The notes: generated by a model from the letters alone, not told the origin. DNA of 64,000 nt from Saprospiraceae bacterium (GCA_028285085.1 JANQQI010000079.1:32807-96806); one strand, 5' to 3'; positions 8,565 through 17,775 are shown, counted from the first letter of the stretch. Made by a program: numbers and translations.

Positions 8565-11282
8565 TTAAACTTTTGGAAACGCAACAAAAAATGTAGCGCC
8601 CTCTCCGGCTTTACTTTCTACCCAAATTTCCCCCTCGTGCTGTTCAACCAGTTTTTTGGTGATAAAAAGACCAAGGCCACTGCCATCTGGTTTGCCAGCC
8701 TGTTCATCTTGCACCTGCGTAAATTTTTCAAAGATCAGCTCTTGTTTCTCCACTTCAATCCCAATACCATTATCTGCAACGGATAGTAGGATGCGATCCT
8801 CTGTATCGGACAATTGGATGGTAATGACACCTTCTTGCTCCGGGCAGAACTTCAAGGCATTGGAGAGTAGGTTGATAATAATTTGAATGAGATAATCCCG
8901 GTTACCAAGCATGGGATAAGCAGGCTGCTCGGGTGAAAAGATCAATTGAATGCCTTTGGCCTCGGCTGACTTTTCGATAGAAGAAATCGTCTTTTCAACA
9001 CGTTCGCGCAGATTGACTTCCGTTTTATCAAAAGAACGGTTTTTACGCATCTGCAACTTTTCAATATCCAATACCTGATTGACCATCCGGGCGAGACGTT
9101 CACTTTCGCCGACGATAATATTCAGAAAACGGTCCTTCTCGGCCGTTTCCAAATCGGGATTTTCACTGATGATTTTTGCTAGAGATTTGATCGAGGTAAT
9201 CGGCGTACGAAGTTCGTGGGTAACGGTAGAAATGAATTCGGCCTTCATCTCGTCCAATTCTTTCAGTTGCTCGTTAGCGAGGCGGAGTTTGACCGTCGCG
9301 GCTTCCAGTTCCGCTCGGCTAATCTCAAGCTGGCGAGAATACTGAATAACTTCCTGAGTTTGATCCAGTACTTTTAGCATTTCTTCGAGCGAAATCGGCT
9401 GCTTTTTGACGATCGAATTGATAACAATTTTCGCAGAGGCTGCACCGAGGGCGCCCGCCAGACTAGTCTCCGCAAAGTTGACCAATTCAGTTGGCGCTAA
9501 GGTCATACCCTCCGTTTTTAAGCGGTATTTCTTTTCAAATTTTTTCAAAATACTTTTCACCTTTTTCTCCCCAAAATACCGAACCAGCAGTGAGCGTAAC
9601 TTTTCGAAATTGGCTTCGCGCTTTAAAATTTCGTAATCTGCCCCTTCTTTTTGATACTTGATGAAGTCCACAAAATAATCCGCCTGAGCGGCTTCCTCCG
9701 GGGAAGGTTTGCCCGAGAGAGAAACAAAGAAATACAGCCCAATATTGACCAACAAACTCCAAAAGACAGAATGAGAAATCTGGTCTGACATCTCAAGGCC
9801 AAACAGGCTTTGCGGCTTTAGAAAAGACAATCCCCAGAGACCTTCGGTCATAATGCTTTTGGGACATAAACCCACCTCAATCATATTGAGCATCGGTAGG
9901 GTGAACGCCCAGACAATGAAGCCCCCGATCATGCCAGCTACCGCTCCTTTTTTGGTCGCTCGTTTCCAGTAAATACCACCAATGATAGCCGGTGCAAATT
10001 GAGCAACCGCCGCAAAAGATACCAGTCCAATTGATACAATCGTGTATTGCTGGCCAACCGATTTGAAGTAACCGTAAGCCAGCAATAAAATCATCAAAAC
10101 CCCGACACGACGAATCCCCAAAACACTTTTGTGGAATTCGTTCAGATAGGGACTGCGCATCTGGCGGGAGCGAACCAGCAAGGGCATCAGCAAGCTATTA
10201 CTGAGCATGATGGTGAGCGAAGTCACGGCGACGATCACCATACTGGCGGCGGCGGAGACGCCACCCAGAGCGATAAACAGAGCTAAGTATTTGTAGCCAT
10301 AATCCAATGGAAGTTGCAGAATGAAGGTATCGGGTTCGACATTGCCTTGACCGTAGTGTAATAACCCCGCCGTTGCAATCGGTAATACGAAAAAGTTGAT
10401 GAGCAACAAGTAAATAGGGAAGAGCCAGGCGGCTTTTTTTACAAATCCGGCATTGGTGTTTTCAACGACGGCGACGTGAAATTGACGCGGCAAGAAAATA
10501 ACGGCCAAGCCAGAAAGCAGAAGTAGAAAAAACCAGCTTTCACCCTCCATCCCCGACTGTGAAAAATCGAGCACTTTAGCAATTTCGGGGACAACGTAAG
10601 CCTGATCAAATAGCTTGTCAAAACCGCCGTATATTCCGTAGACTATGAAAATCCCCCCAGCCAGAAAAGCCACTAATTTAAAAACGGACTCGAACGCAAT
10701 TGCTGCTACCAGTCCTTCATGTCTTTGATTTGGATCAACATTTCGAGTACCAAAGAGAATCGCGAAGGCGGCCAGAGCAATGGCAATGTACAAAGCGGAA
10801 TCTTCGTAAAACGGAATATCTTCTGAAGGTGGCCCAGTTTGTCCCGACAAAATGTCAAAGCAAAAAGCGATGCCTTTTAGCTGAATAGAAATGTAGGGAA
10901 TGATACCAAAAATGGCAATGATGGTCGCCACAATACCCGGCAGAGCAGCTTTGCCATAACGAGACGAAATGAAATCAGCAATGGAGTTGATGCGCTGAGC
11001 CTTACTGATGCGAATAATCTTAGTCAAAAAGAAAATCCACAGTGGTGCAAAAATGGTGGGACCCAGGTAAATTGGCAGAAAGCCATAACCGTTGGTCGCC
11101 GCTCGCCCGATGCTACCGAAGTAGGTCCAAGCGGTGCAATAAACAGCTAATGATAAAGCGTAGAAATAAGGATTATTGACGATGCTTTTTTTACTACGCT
11201 CCCGCTTCTCGGCGTAAAAGGCTATGACGAAAAGGAGGGAAAAATAGCCGAGAAAAGCAATGGTCAAGAAAGTTAATCCCAT
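8565..11282 (-). CDS. Sodium:solute symporter-histidine kinase fusion (SLC5-STAC-HK, CbrA/CrbS-like)
   Basis: This is an inner-membrane sensor kinase of 905 residues. Residues ~1-525 form a 13-helix SLC5/SSS symporter-like domain. Residues ~530-640 match the position of a STAC linker domain, and ~640-680 is a coiled-coil. Residues ~680-745 form a HisKA domain with phosphoacceptor H689 in VTHELRTPITS. The HATPase domain follows, with N808 in the N box, DNGIGI at 837-842 and DGSGLGLF at 866-873. Proteins of this layout (CbrA, CrbS) link substrate transport or sensing to control of carbon use, and CrbS is known to govern acetate activation. The position between acs and a true sodium symporter supports an acetate or short-chain acid role. 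The receiver-only protein downstream is the probable partner. Confidence 0.93.
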   Translation of the reverse strand: MGLTFLTIAFLGYFSLLFVIAFYAEKRERSKKSIVNNPYFYALSLAVYCTAWTYFGSIGRAATNGYGFLPIYLGPTIFAPLWIFFLTKIIRISKAQRINSIADFISSRYGKAALPGIVATIIAIFGIIPYISIQLKGIAFCFDILSGQTGPPSEDIPFYEDSALYIAIALAAFAILFGTRNVDPNQRHEGLVAAIAFESVFKLVAFLAGGIFIVYGIYGGFDKLFDQAYVVPEIAKVLDFSQSGMEGESWFFLLLLSGLAVIFLPRQFHVAVVENTNAGFVKKAAWLFPIYLLLINFFVLPIATAGLLHYGQGNVEPDTFILQLPLDYGYKYLALFIALGGVSAAASMVIVAVTSLTIMLSNSLLMPLLVRSRQMRSPYLNEFHKSVLGIRRVGVLMILLLAYGYFKSVGQQYTIVSIGLVSFAAVAQFAPAIIGGIYWKRATKKGAVAGMIGGFIVWAFTLPMLNMIEVGLCPKSIMTEGLWGLSFLKPQSLFGLEMSDQISHSVFWSLLVNIGLYFFVSLSGKPSPEEAAQADYFVDFIKYQKEGADYEILKREANFEKLRSLLVRYFGEKKVKSILKKFEKKYRLKTEGMTLAPTELVNFAETSLAGALGAASAKIVINSIVKKQPISLEEMLKVLDQTQEVIQYSRQLEISRAELEAATVKLRLANEQLKELDEMKAEFISTVTHELRTPITSIKSLAKIISENPDLETAEKDRFLNIIVGESERLARMVNQVLDIEKLQMRKNRSFDKTEVNLRERVEKTISSIEKSAEAKGIQLIFSPEQPAYPMLGNRDYLIQIIINLLSNALKFCPEQEGVITIQLSDTEDRILLSVADNGIGIEVEKQELIFEKFTQVQDEQAGKPDGSGLGLFITKKLVEQHEGEIWVESKAGEGATFFVAFPKV

Positions 11283-11297
11283 ATATGGATCGCGTAA

Positions 11298-11501
11298 TTA
11301 TCGTTGGTTTTTACTTTTTTTCTCTACCCAAAAATAAACCATAGCCACCAAAACCACCCATACCACAAAAAAATAAACGTACAGTATTGGAAAACCGAAG
11401 ACCGATCTTCCCTTTCCAAAAATAGAAATCAATGGAAAGTTAAAAGCCAGAACTGCAAGAAAGAAAAGCCCGACAAGCATGCTTGTTCTATCTTTTGACA
11501 T
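11298..11501 (-). CDS. Small membrane protein (67 aa) upstream of the symporter-kinase
   Basis: The ATG at 11501 gives a 67-residue protein with two hydrophobic helices (about residues 8-24 and 34-56) and a charged tail, VEKKSKNQR. An in-frame extension to 11624 exists, but its extra residues are hydrophilic and unlike a membrane-protein start. The stop is 15 bp before the kinase-fusion start, so the two are probably co-transcribed. I do not recognise the family. Small two-helix proteins of this kind often accompany SSS symporters, so it may be an accessory subunit of the kinase's symporter domain. That is inference. Confidence 0.7.
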   Translation of the reverse strand: MSKDRTSMLVGLFFLAVLAFNFPLISIFGKGRSVFGFPILYVYFFVVWVVLVAMVYFWVEKKSKNQR

Positions 11502-11665
11502 AAATGGAGAAGCATTGTGCATTTTCTGCGGAGGTTGGTGAACGATGGCATGCCTTGAGCAGTGTCCAACTTTGAAAATGCAAGTTAGGAAGTCTTTCGC
11601 AACTTCGGAATAAAAAACAGGCATTGACCCAAGACGACAATGCCCGTTTTGATGGTTTGCTGTGT

Positions 11666-11887
11666 TTACCCGTGTTCTCTTTCTCCCAATAGTCCAAACC
11701 AGGTTGGATTGATGATTTTACTTTTAACCAAAGCCCAGAGAAAGAGAAGTAAAAAAGCCCCGATGGCCATCGAAAGTATGACATTACCCGATAACTGCGG
11801 CTCTATGTAGATGCGTCCGAAAAGCGTTAGCATAATGTAAATGGTAACGAATATGTCAGATGCAATATGTCCTAGTTGGAGTTTCAT
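11666..11887 (-). CDS. Small membrane protein (73 aa), unknown
   Basis: This 73-residue ORF begins MKLQLGHIASDIF. It has two hydrophobic segments (about residues 9-26 and 34-55), followed by a short polar C-terminus. It lies between the large symporter gene and the 67-residue protein, all on the minus strand. A terminator-like hairpin separates it from the symporter. The hydrophobic pattern and codon use look protein-like, but I do not recognise the family. Confidence 0.6.
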   Translation of the reverse strand: MKLQLGHIASDIFVTIYIMLTLFGRIYIEPQLSGNVILSMAIGAFLLLFLWALVKSKIINPTWFGLLGEREHG

Positions 11888-11906
11888 AAAACTGAAGTTT
11901 AGAATT

Positions 11907-11932
11907 AAAAAGTGGGAGGGGATTCCCCTCCC
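11907..11932 (-). terminator. Strong G/C hairpin after the symporter gene
   Basis: GGGAGGGG (11914-11921) pairs with CCCCTCCC (11925-11932) around a 3-nt loop. On the minus strand the hairpin is followed by ACTTTTT. It lies 24 bp after the symporter stop and before the small membrane genes. It could end the porin-symporter transcript or act as a partial terminator that lowers expression of the kinase genes. Confidence 0.65.
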
Positions 11933-11956
11933 GAAAAAATATCATGGGATGGTGTA

Positions 11957-13690
11957 TTAATGATCGTGGGCTGCTCCCGCGCCGCGTGGGATACGAATAC
12001 TTTCGACAATATCTTGCACCTCTTTTGGTGGCGGAGCGGTCATACGAGAAACGACCAGTGAAACCACTAAATTGACGATCATCGCCACGGTTCCAAAGCC
12101 TTCCGGTGAAATACCGAACCACCAATCTTCAGCTGTGCCACCGCCAAACATTTGCAGCTTATATTTCATCATGTAAAACAGCATCAGCAGGATACCGACT
12201 AGCATACCGGCTACAGCTCCTTCCCGATTCATGCGTTTATCAAACACACCAAGAATAATAGCGGGGAAGAAGGAGGCCGCTGCCAAACCAAAGGCGAGCG
12301 CTACCGTCGCGGCGACGAAATCGGGCGGATTGATACCAAAATAGCCAGCAACCAATACCGCGAAGACAGCACCGATACGTGCGGAAAGAAGTTCACCTTT
12401 TTCGCTGATGTCCGGCTTCAATTGCATTTTAATCAAATCGCGGCTAATTGCTGTGGAAATCACCAGTAGCAAACCTGCTGCTGTTGACAAGGCTGCGGCT
12501 AAACCACCTGCCGCAACGAGGGCGATCACCCAGGCCGGCAGATTGGCAATTTCGGGATTGGCCAATACCATGATGTCTTTATCAATCGTCGTCAGCTCAT
12601 TGCCTTTCCAGCCATTTTGAGCTGCTACGCTACTGACATAAGCTTCATTTTTATCATTATAGTATTGTACAACTCCGTCACCATTTTTGTCTTCCCATTT
12701 CAGCAAGCCCGTTTTTTCCCAGTTGGTCACCCAGCTTGGCATCTCCGTGTACTCTTTATTAGAAATCGTATTGATCATATTCGTACGAGCAAAAACCGCG
12801 ATAGCGGGTGCCGTAGTGTAAAGGATCGCAATGAAAATCAAGGCCCAGCCGGCTGATTTACGCGCATCTCTTACCTTTGGAACTGTAAAAAACCGAACGA
12901 TAACGTGGGGTAAACCTGCCGTTCCCACCATCAGTGCAAAAGTGATGGCAAATACATCGATCATCGATTTTGTCCCCGAAGTGTATTCTGCAAAACCAAG
13001 CTCCGTATGCAATTGGTCTATTTTGTCGAGCAAGAAAGTGCCGTCGGTTACTGTTCCGCCAAAGCCTAACTGTGGAATAACATTGCCGGTCATAGCCAAC
13101 GAGATAAAAATTGCGGGGACCATGTAAGCAAAAATCAAAACGCAATATTGCGCTACCTGAGTGTAGGTAATGCCTTTCATGCCACCCAGTACGGCGTAGA
13201 AGAAGACAATACACATACCGATGAATACACCGATGTTGATATCTACTTCGAGAAAGCGTGAAAAGACGACCCCAACACCGCGCATTTGTCCGGCAACGTA
13301 GGTGAATGAAACGATGATGGCACAAGCCACCGCCACAGTACGTGCGATATTTGAGTAATAGCGGTCACCGATGAAATCGGGAACCGTAAACTTGCCGAAT
13401 TTCCTTAAATAGGGGGCTAAGAGTAAGGCTAATAGAACATAACCGCCGGTCCATCCCATGAGATAAACCGAGCCGTCGTAGCCAATAAATGAAATAATTC
13501 CCGCCATTGAAATAAACGAGGCGGCACTCATCCAGTCTGCAGCGGTAGCCATACCGTTAGCAATAGGCGGAACACCCCCGCCCGCGACGTAAAATTCTTT
13601 GGTTGATCCTGCTCTGGCCCAAATGGCGATACCAATGTAGAGGGCAAAGGTCAATCCGACTATAATAAAGGTCCAGGTTTGTACACCCAT
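11957..13690 (-). CDS. Sodium:solute symporter large subunit, VC_2705 subfamily (acetate/short-chain acid type)
   Basis: This inner-membrane SSS (SLC5) transporter of 577 residues has about 13 helices. Conserved segments include TAADWMSAASFISMAG near 50 and the GGMKGITYTQVAQY motif near 165-180. A long loop around 305-375 contains DKNGDGVVQYYND, a calcium-loop-like DxNxDG sequence. ALSTAAGLLLVISTAISRD, near 395-413, is the usual SSS signature region. The adjacent DUF4212 protein is the obligatory small-subunit signature of this subfamily (TIGR03647/TIGR03648 pair). With acs, prpE and a porin nearby, acetate, propionate or a similar acid is the most likely substrate. The specificity is inferred from context. 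Confidence 0.92.
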   Translation of the reverse strand: MGVQTWTFIIVGLTFALYIGIAIWARAGSTKEFYVAGGGVPPIANGMATAADWMSAASFISMAGIISFIGYDGSVYLMGWTGGYVLLALLLAPYLRKFGKFTVPDFIGDRYYSNIARTVAVACAIIVSFTYVAGQMRGVGVVFSRFLEVDINIGVFIGMCIVFFYAVLGGMKGITYTQVAQYCVLIFAYMVPAIFISLAMTGNVIPQLGFGGTVTDGTFLLDKIDQLHTELGFAEYTSGTKSMIDVFAITFALMVGTAGLPHVIVRFFTVPKVRDARKSAGWALIFIAILYTTAPAIAVFARTNMINTISNKEYTEMPSWVTNWEKTGLLKWEDKNGDGVVQYYNDKNEAYVSSVAAQNGWKGNELTTIDKDIMVLANPEIANLPAWVIALVAAGGLAAALSTAAGLLLVISTAISRDLIKMQLKPDISEKGELLSARIGAVFAVLVAGYFGINPPDFVAATVALAFGLAAASFFPAIILGVFDKRMNREGAVAGMLVGILLMLFYMMKYKLQMFGGGTAEDWWFGISPEGFGTVAMIVNLVVSLVVSRMTAPPPKEVQDIVESIRIPRGAGAAHDH

Positions 13691-13742
13691 GATTGAATTG
13701 TTTTAATAGTGGAAAATGAATTGAAAAGAATGCATTCGATGC

Positions 13743-14000
13743 TTATTTCTCGTCGACATCGTACTTCTGATCCAGTCGATTCATGAGCCAGACGTAGACG
13801 AAAATGAGAATGACGAATACATAAATGGAACCTTGTTGGGCAAACCAAAAACCGAGTTTGAAACCACCCAGTCGGATATTATTCAACGCTTCTACGAAGA
13901 AGATGCCACAGCAATAGGAGACGACAAACCAGACCGCGAGTAATATCGCCAAGTAGAACAGATTGGTCTTCCAGTATTGTTTTAGATCCTTGTTTGACAT
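13743..14000 (-). CDS. Sodium symporter small subunit (DUF4212)
   Basis: This 85-residue protein has two transmembrane helices (about 13-34 and 52-70). It carries the family hallmarks YWKTNLFYLAILLAVWFVVS and GFWFAQQGSIYVFVILIFVY, followed by a basic/acidic tail. This matches DUF4212 (TIGR03647), which is nearly always encoded directly before a VC_2705-type symporter, as here (52-bp gap). It is expected to associate with the large subunit in the inner membrane. Confidence 0.95.
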   Translation of the reverse strand: MSNKDLKQYWKTNLFYLAILLAVWFVVSYCCGIFFVEALNNIRLGGFKLGFWFAQQGSIYVFVILIFVYVWLMNRLDQKYDVDEK

Positions 14001-14071
14001 AATTAAAAATGTTTAAGTTGGAAATGTTGATTCTAAAAACATCAGAACTATTCTGTGTTTTAACATGACCA

Positions 14072-15367
14072 TTATAAGAAAATATGCGCTTGTAGCCTGA
14101 TTTGACTCAGGGTGTTGTTATCACCAAAGTCTGAAATAGCTCCTTCACGCAAATCGTTCGTAATTTGGTGGTATTCCAAAGTTAGCTTAGCGTGATGCCC
14201 GTTCAGGAAGTAATTCACCCCGATATTGAGCTCACTAATGGTCTCATCGTAGCCATCGTAATTGGCATTTTGGTAGGAGACATAAGGCATGAATCTGGTA
14301 TTCGGGATCAGGTAACCCGTCTGTGCGTAGAATACATTCCCAGTACCAGCCCAACGGCTAACGTAGTTGTCACCGTAATCATAATTCATAAAAGAGACAT
14401 AGGCATTAAATGCGCCATTGCCAACCGGCATGTCAAGGTAAACGTCTGCCGCAAGATGAGTAACGTTCCCATGCTCGCCAGTTGTGCTGTTGTACATTCC
14501 GTTTGGATGTAAAAAGAAACCGGCTCCAACATTCAGCACTTTCTTTTTACCAAGATAGGAGCCTACAAAATAAGGGAGCTTATTAGATTCTTTGTCCCAA
14601 AGGCAATAGTTGAAGTAACCTTCAAGAATAGTATTGCCTACAGGGTCACCATCACTATTCAGGGAATCTGAACCCGTATAAGTCAAGTCACTAGGTCGCG
14701 TACCACGATGTGCTCCACCACTCAAGGCGTTTGCTGAGGTCATAGGATTATTGACTGCTACCCGGTACTGGAATCTGTCGATGCTTCCCTTGGCGTAGAT
14801 GCCCAAATGGCGCGCAAATTGATCAGTCACCCCCAGAGAGTGCCAATGAGCAAACGGCCGGGTATTGTCCATCGTCATGAAATTTAGGGTCGATTGGTTG
14901 GCCAAACGGGTCAACCCTTTCCAATAATGCAGTCCCGCACCAATGTAAAGCTCATCAAGCACCTTAAACTCTGTCCATGCATCATGTAGGAAAAACTGAG
15001 GACCATCGCCCCCATTACCAAGTGCTTCGAGGTTACCAACACTTAGATTATTCAACCCAAAATGGGTTAAGATTAAGAATCTTGGGGAAATTTGTGCGTA
15101 AGCCAGGAAGCGAGACCGACGTATAGACGCAGAGAATTGTGTTTTCCCGTCATCGGCTAAATTATTGGAGGTCACCCACATCTGATGCCAGGTGATGAAG
15201 CGGATGTACTTATGACCGCTATCATCCAGTTTCAGTGTAAGTGGTTTATAGCTGTGATCTACTTCTGGTTTCTCAGTTGATGTGTCCTGTGCGGCAAGTG
15301 ACCCCCAGGTTAGCATCCCGAGAAAAGCCCATCCCCATGCGATTTTTTGTAAAAAATGGAATTTCAT
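14072..15367 (-). CDS. Outer-membrane porin-like beta-barrel
   Basis: This 431-residue exported protein has a signal peptide ending near SLAAQ at residue 26. The rest alternates short hydrophobic strands with polar turns and ends in an aromatic/hydrophobic strand (IRLQAHIFL), the usual pattern of a beta-barrel. Motifs such as YIRFITWHQMW and FSASIRRSRF resemble phosphate-selective-porin-like (O/P) proteins. It heads the symporter operon and diverges from prpE. The intergenic region holds two copies of the candidate ArsR box. It probably admits small organic acids to the periplasm. The substrate is inferred from the neighbours only. Confidence 0.8.
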   Translation of the reverse strand: MKFHFLQKIAWGWAFLGMLTWGSLAAQDTSTEKPEVDHSYKPLTLKLDDSGHKYIRFITWHQMWVTSNNLADDGKTQFSASIRRSRFLAYAQISPRFLILTHFGLNNLSVGNLEALGNGGDGPQFFLHDAWTEFKVLDELYIGAGLHYWKGLTRLANQSTLNFMTMDNTRPFAHWHSLGVTDQFARHLGIYAKGSIDRFQYRVAVNNPMTSANALSGGAHRGTRPSDLTYTGSDSLNSDGDPVGNTILEGYFNYCLWDKESNKLPYFVGSYLGKKKVLNVGAGFFLHPNGMYNSTTGEHGNVTHLAADVYLDMPVGNGAFNAYVSFMNYDYGDNYVSRWAGTGNVFYAQTGYLIPNTRFMPYVSYQNANYDGYDETISELNIGVNYFLNGHHAKLTLEYHQITNDLREGAISDFGDNNTLSQIRLQAHIFL

Positions 15368-15408
15368 CTTTTTCTCGTTTTTTCAGGTGTTTTTTGATTG
15401 TTTACAGT

Positions 15409-15420
15409 TTAGATATCTAA
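15409..15420. promoter_or_regulatory. Perfect palindrome TTAGATATCTAA between porin and prpE
   Basis: This 12-bp perfect inverted repeat lies 42 bp upstream of the porin start. It shares the TAGATAT half-site with the nearby 18-mer box and with the acs and arsR boxes. It is a plausible ArsR-type operator controlling the divergent promoters. Confidence 0.55.
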
Positions 15421-15433
15421 CTATCTATTCATA

Positions 15434-15458
15434 AAAGTATATAGATGTTTATATATTT
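15434..15458. promoter_or_regulatory. AT-rich box in the porin-prpE intergenic region, candidate ArsR operator
   Basis: AAAGTATATAGATGTTTA (15434-15451) differs from the acs-upstream copy by one base and continues as TATAT. It lies 67 bp from the porin start and ~100 bp from the prpE start, so one repressor could act on both promoters. Confidence 0.6.
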
Positions 15459-15556
15459 CAAAAAAAATCTCCATTTTTGTAAAAAATAATCCGAATAAGA
15501 TTTTACAAACACCTTATTATGCCTAACCAAATTTGTTGAAATAAAAAAAGCAAAAC

Positions 15557-17485
15557 ATGAAATATCAAGAGTTCTACCAAGAGAGTATTCGGGACCGAAT
15601 TGCTTTTTGGGAAAAGCAGGCCAGGGAGATTAGCTGGTTCCAATTTCCACAAACGATACTTAGTCAAAATGACGAAGGATATTATCATTGGTACAAGGGG
15701 GGAAAGCTGAATACTTGTTATCTGGCGGTGGATCATCAGATTATGAAGGGTAGAGGTCATCAAACTGCTTTGATTTATGATTCACCGGTCACGGGACAAC
15801 AAGCAACCTTTACTTATACGGAGCTAAAGATTGAGGTAGAAAAGGTCGCCGCCGGATTGAGTCGACTTGGTGTGAGCAAGGGAGATCGTGTGATTATTTA
15901 CATGCCGATGGTGCCCGAGGTTGTTTTTGCAATGCTAGCCTGTGCCCGCTTGGGAGCTATCCACTCGGTGGTATTCGGCGGCTTTTCGGCTCACGAGCTA
16001 GCAATTCGGATTGACGATGCGCAACCTAAGGTTCTGCTGACCGCCAGTTGTGGTATCGAAATTAGCAAAGTTATTCCCTATAAGCCCATTGTGGATGCGG
16101 CCTTGGAAGAGGCCGCTCACCAACCAGAGCGGGTTGTCGTTTTGCCCCGTCCCCAAGCGCAGACGAGTTTGCAATCCGAACGTGATCTGGATTGGCACGA
16201 TTTTACAATCGCTGATCATCCTATTGCTTGTGTCCCCGTAGATGCTACGGATCCGCTTTATATCTTGTACACTTCTGGGACGACCGGCCGGCCCAAAGGA
16301 ATTGTCCGGGACAATGGCGGCCACGCTGTCGCGATGAAATTTTCTATGCAGCATATTTATGGAATGCAACCTGGGGAGGTGTACTGGGCTGCTTCCGACG
16401 TCGGCTGGGTCGTGGGCCATTCTTATATTGTCTATGCGCCACTCATCCACGGATGTACAACGGTGCTTTTCGAAGGAAAACCAATCAAAACCCCCGATCC
16501 GGGCACTTTTTTTCGGGTTGTCGAGGAACACCAAGTTAAGGTACTTTTTACGGCTCCGACTGCCTTTCGAGCTATTAAGAAAGAAGACCCAGAGGGTGAT
16601 TTCAGAAAACAGTACGATACCTCTAGCCTTAATTATTTGTTCTTGGCTGGAGAAAGATGTGATGTGGCTACTTTGGAATGGTGTAAAAACTTACTCAATG
16701 TTCCGGTAATCGATCACTGGTGGCAGACAGAGTCAGGTTCGCCCATGCTGGCCAATCCTGTAGGTGTGGAGTTGCTACCTATCAAACCGGGGTCGGCAAC
16801 GGTGCCGGTATGCGGTTACGATATTCAAATTTTGGACGAGCAGGGCCAACCTGCGGCGCCGAATACCGAAGGGGCCGTCGTGGTCAAATTACCCTTAGCG
16901 CCGGGTGCACTACCGACACTATGGCTCGATGACGCCAGATTTCAAAAAAGCTATTTGGCACCTTATCCTGGATATTATTTCTCGGGTGATGGCGGCTATC
17001 AGGATGAAGAGGGCTACGTATTTATTACCGGCCGGATGGACGATATCATCAATGTTGCTGGGCATCGACTATCGACGGCCGAAATGGAAGAGGTTGTTGC
17101 TTCACATCCCGCCGTGGCTGAATGTGCTGTCATTGGTATCTATAATGAATTGAAGGGGCAAATCCCTGTAGGATTTTATGTGTTGAAAAAGGGTGTAAAT
17201 CAGGAAAAGGAGGCCATTGAACGGGAATTGATTCAGATGGTGCGGCACACCATCGGGCCGGTGGCATCATTCAAACGTGCGGTGCCCACGCTTAGATTAC
17301 CCAAAACACGGTCGGGCAAAATTCTGCGTAAAATCATGCGGGCTATTGCGGACCAAACTGCCTTTAATTCACCTTCCACCATTGAGGATATCACGGTTTT
17401 GGATGAATTGAAGGGCTTAATGCAACGGGAAAAAGTCGGCTTAGTAGCGACCGAAGAAAATGCAATAAATACTAAAAAGGACTAG
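15557..17485 (+). CDS. prpE: Propionyl-CoA synthetase (PrpE-type acyl-CoA synthetase)
   Basis: This cytoplasmic AMP-forming enzyme (642 residues) is expected to convert propionate (and probably acetate) to the CoA thioester. The P-loop YTSGTTGRPKG is at 238-248 and is followed by the PrpE-characteristic GIVRDNGGHAVA. WAASDVGWVVGHSYIVY lies around 277-293, WWQTESGSPM near 388-397, and the regulatory lysine is K588 in PKTRSGKIL. RDNGG and the SGSP variant distinguish it from the Acs at the left of the island. It diverges from the porin gene and converges on the ArsR gene. The two stop codons share one CTAG. Confidence 0.9.
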   Translation: MKYQEFYQESIRDRIAFWEKQAREISWFQFPQTILSQNDEGYYHWYKGGKLNTCYLAVDHQIMKGRGHQTALIYDSPVTGQQATFTYTELKIEVEKVAAGLSRLGVSKGDRVIIYMPMVPEVVFAMLACARLGAIHSVVFGGFSAHELAIRIDDAQPKVLLTASCGIEISKVIPYKPIVDAALEEAAHQPERVVVLPRPQAQTSLQSERDLDWHDFTIADHPIACVPVDATDPLYILYTSGTTGRPKGIVRDNGGHAVAMKFSMQHIYGMQPGEVYWAASDVGWVVGHSYIVYAPLIHGCTTVLFEGKPIKTPDPGTFFRVVEEHQVKVLFTAPTAFRAIKKEDPEGDFRKQYDTSSLNYLFLAGERCDVATLEWCKNLLNVPVIDHWWQTESGSPMLANPVGVELLPIKPGSATVPVCGYDIQILDEQGQPAAPNTEGAVVVKLPLAPGALPTLWLDDARFQKSYLAPYPGYYFSGDGGYQDEEGYVFITGRMDDIINVAGHRLSTAEMEEVVASHPAVAECAVIGIYNELKGQIPVGFYVLKKGVNQEKEAIERELIQMVRHTIGPVASFKRAVPTLRLPKTRSGKILRKIMRAIADQTAFNSPSTIEDITVLDELKGLMQREKVGLVATEENAINTKKD

Positions 17486-17775
17486 CCTAATAGCTTTTTT
17501 AAAATTGGCAGGATTTCGTAAACGGCGGGATCCGCCAGAGAGTAGATCGAGTTTTGCCCTTGTCGATTGACTTTAACGATGTTTTTATTTTTCATAATCC
17601 GCAAATGGTGGGAAGCAACGGCTTGCTGGATATCCAATGCGGTGAAAACTTCGGTAACAGACATTTCTTTGTTGGAATGAAGCAGTTCCACCATCGCGAG
17701 ACGTAAGGGATGAGCCATCGCGCGTAGGGTTTCGGTACTTGTTTCCAAAAAATCCAGATCTGTTCTGAGCATCAT
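17482..17775 (-). CDS. ArsR-family transcriptional repressor without cysteines
   Basis: The ATG at 17775 gives 97 residues. A TTG at 17805 would add ten residues but is a weaker start. The winged helix-turn-helix is clear: LRAMAHPLRLAMVELLHSN, then MSVTEVFTALDIQQAVASHHLRIMKNKNIVKVNRQGQNSIYSL. There is no cysteine, and neither the alpha3 metal site nor the alpha5 DxH...H site is visible, so a metal or thiol sensor is unlikely. A metabolite-responsive or simple dimeric repressor fits better. Its upstream region, and those of acs and porin/prpE, share a TATAGATrTTTA box. That suggests self-control and control of the short-chain acid genes. Confidence 0.9.
   Translation of the reverse strand: MMLRTDLDFLETSTETLRAMAHPLRLAMVELLHSNKEMSVTEVFTALDIQQAVASHHLRIMKNKNIVKVNRQGQNSIYSLADPAVYEILPILKKLLG

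Noticed and set aside
11488..11784. A 98-codon minus-strand frame overlapping both small membrane genes
   Set aside because: It overlaps two better frames, and its composition (many Trp, Ser, Cys and charged residues with no domain pattern) is that of a shadow frame.
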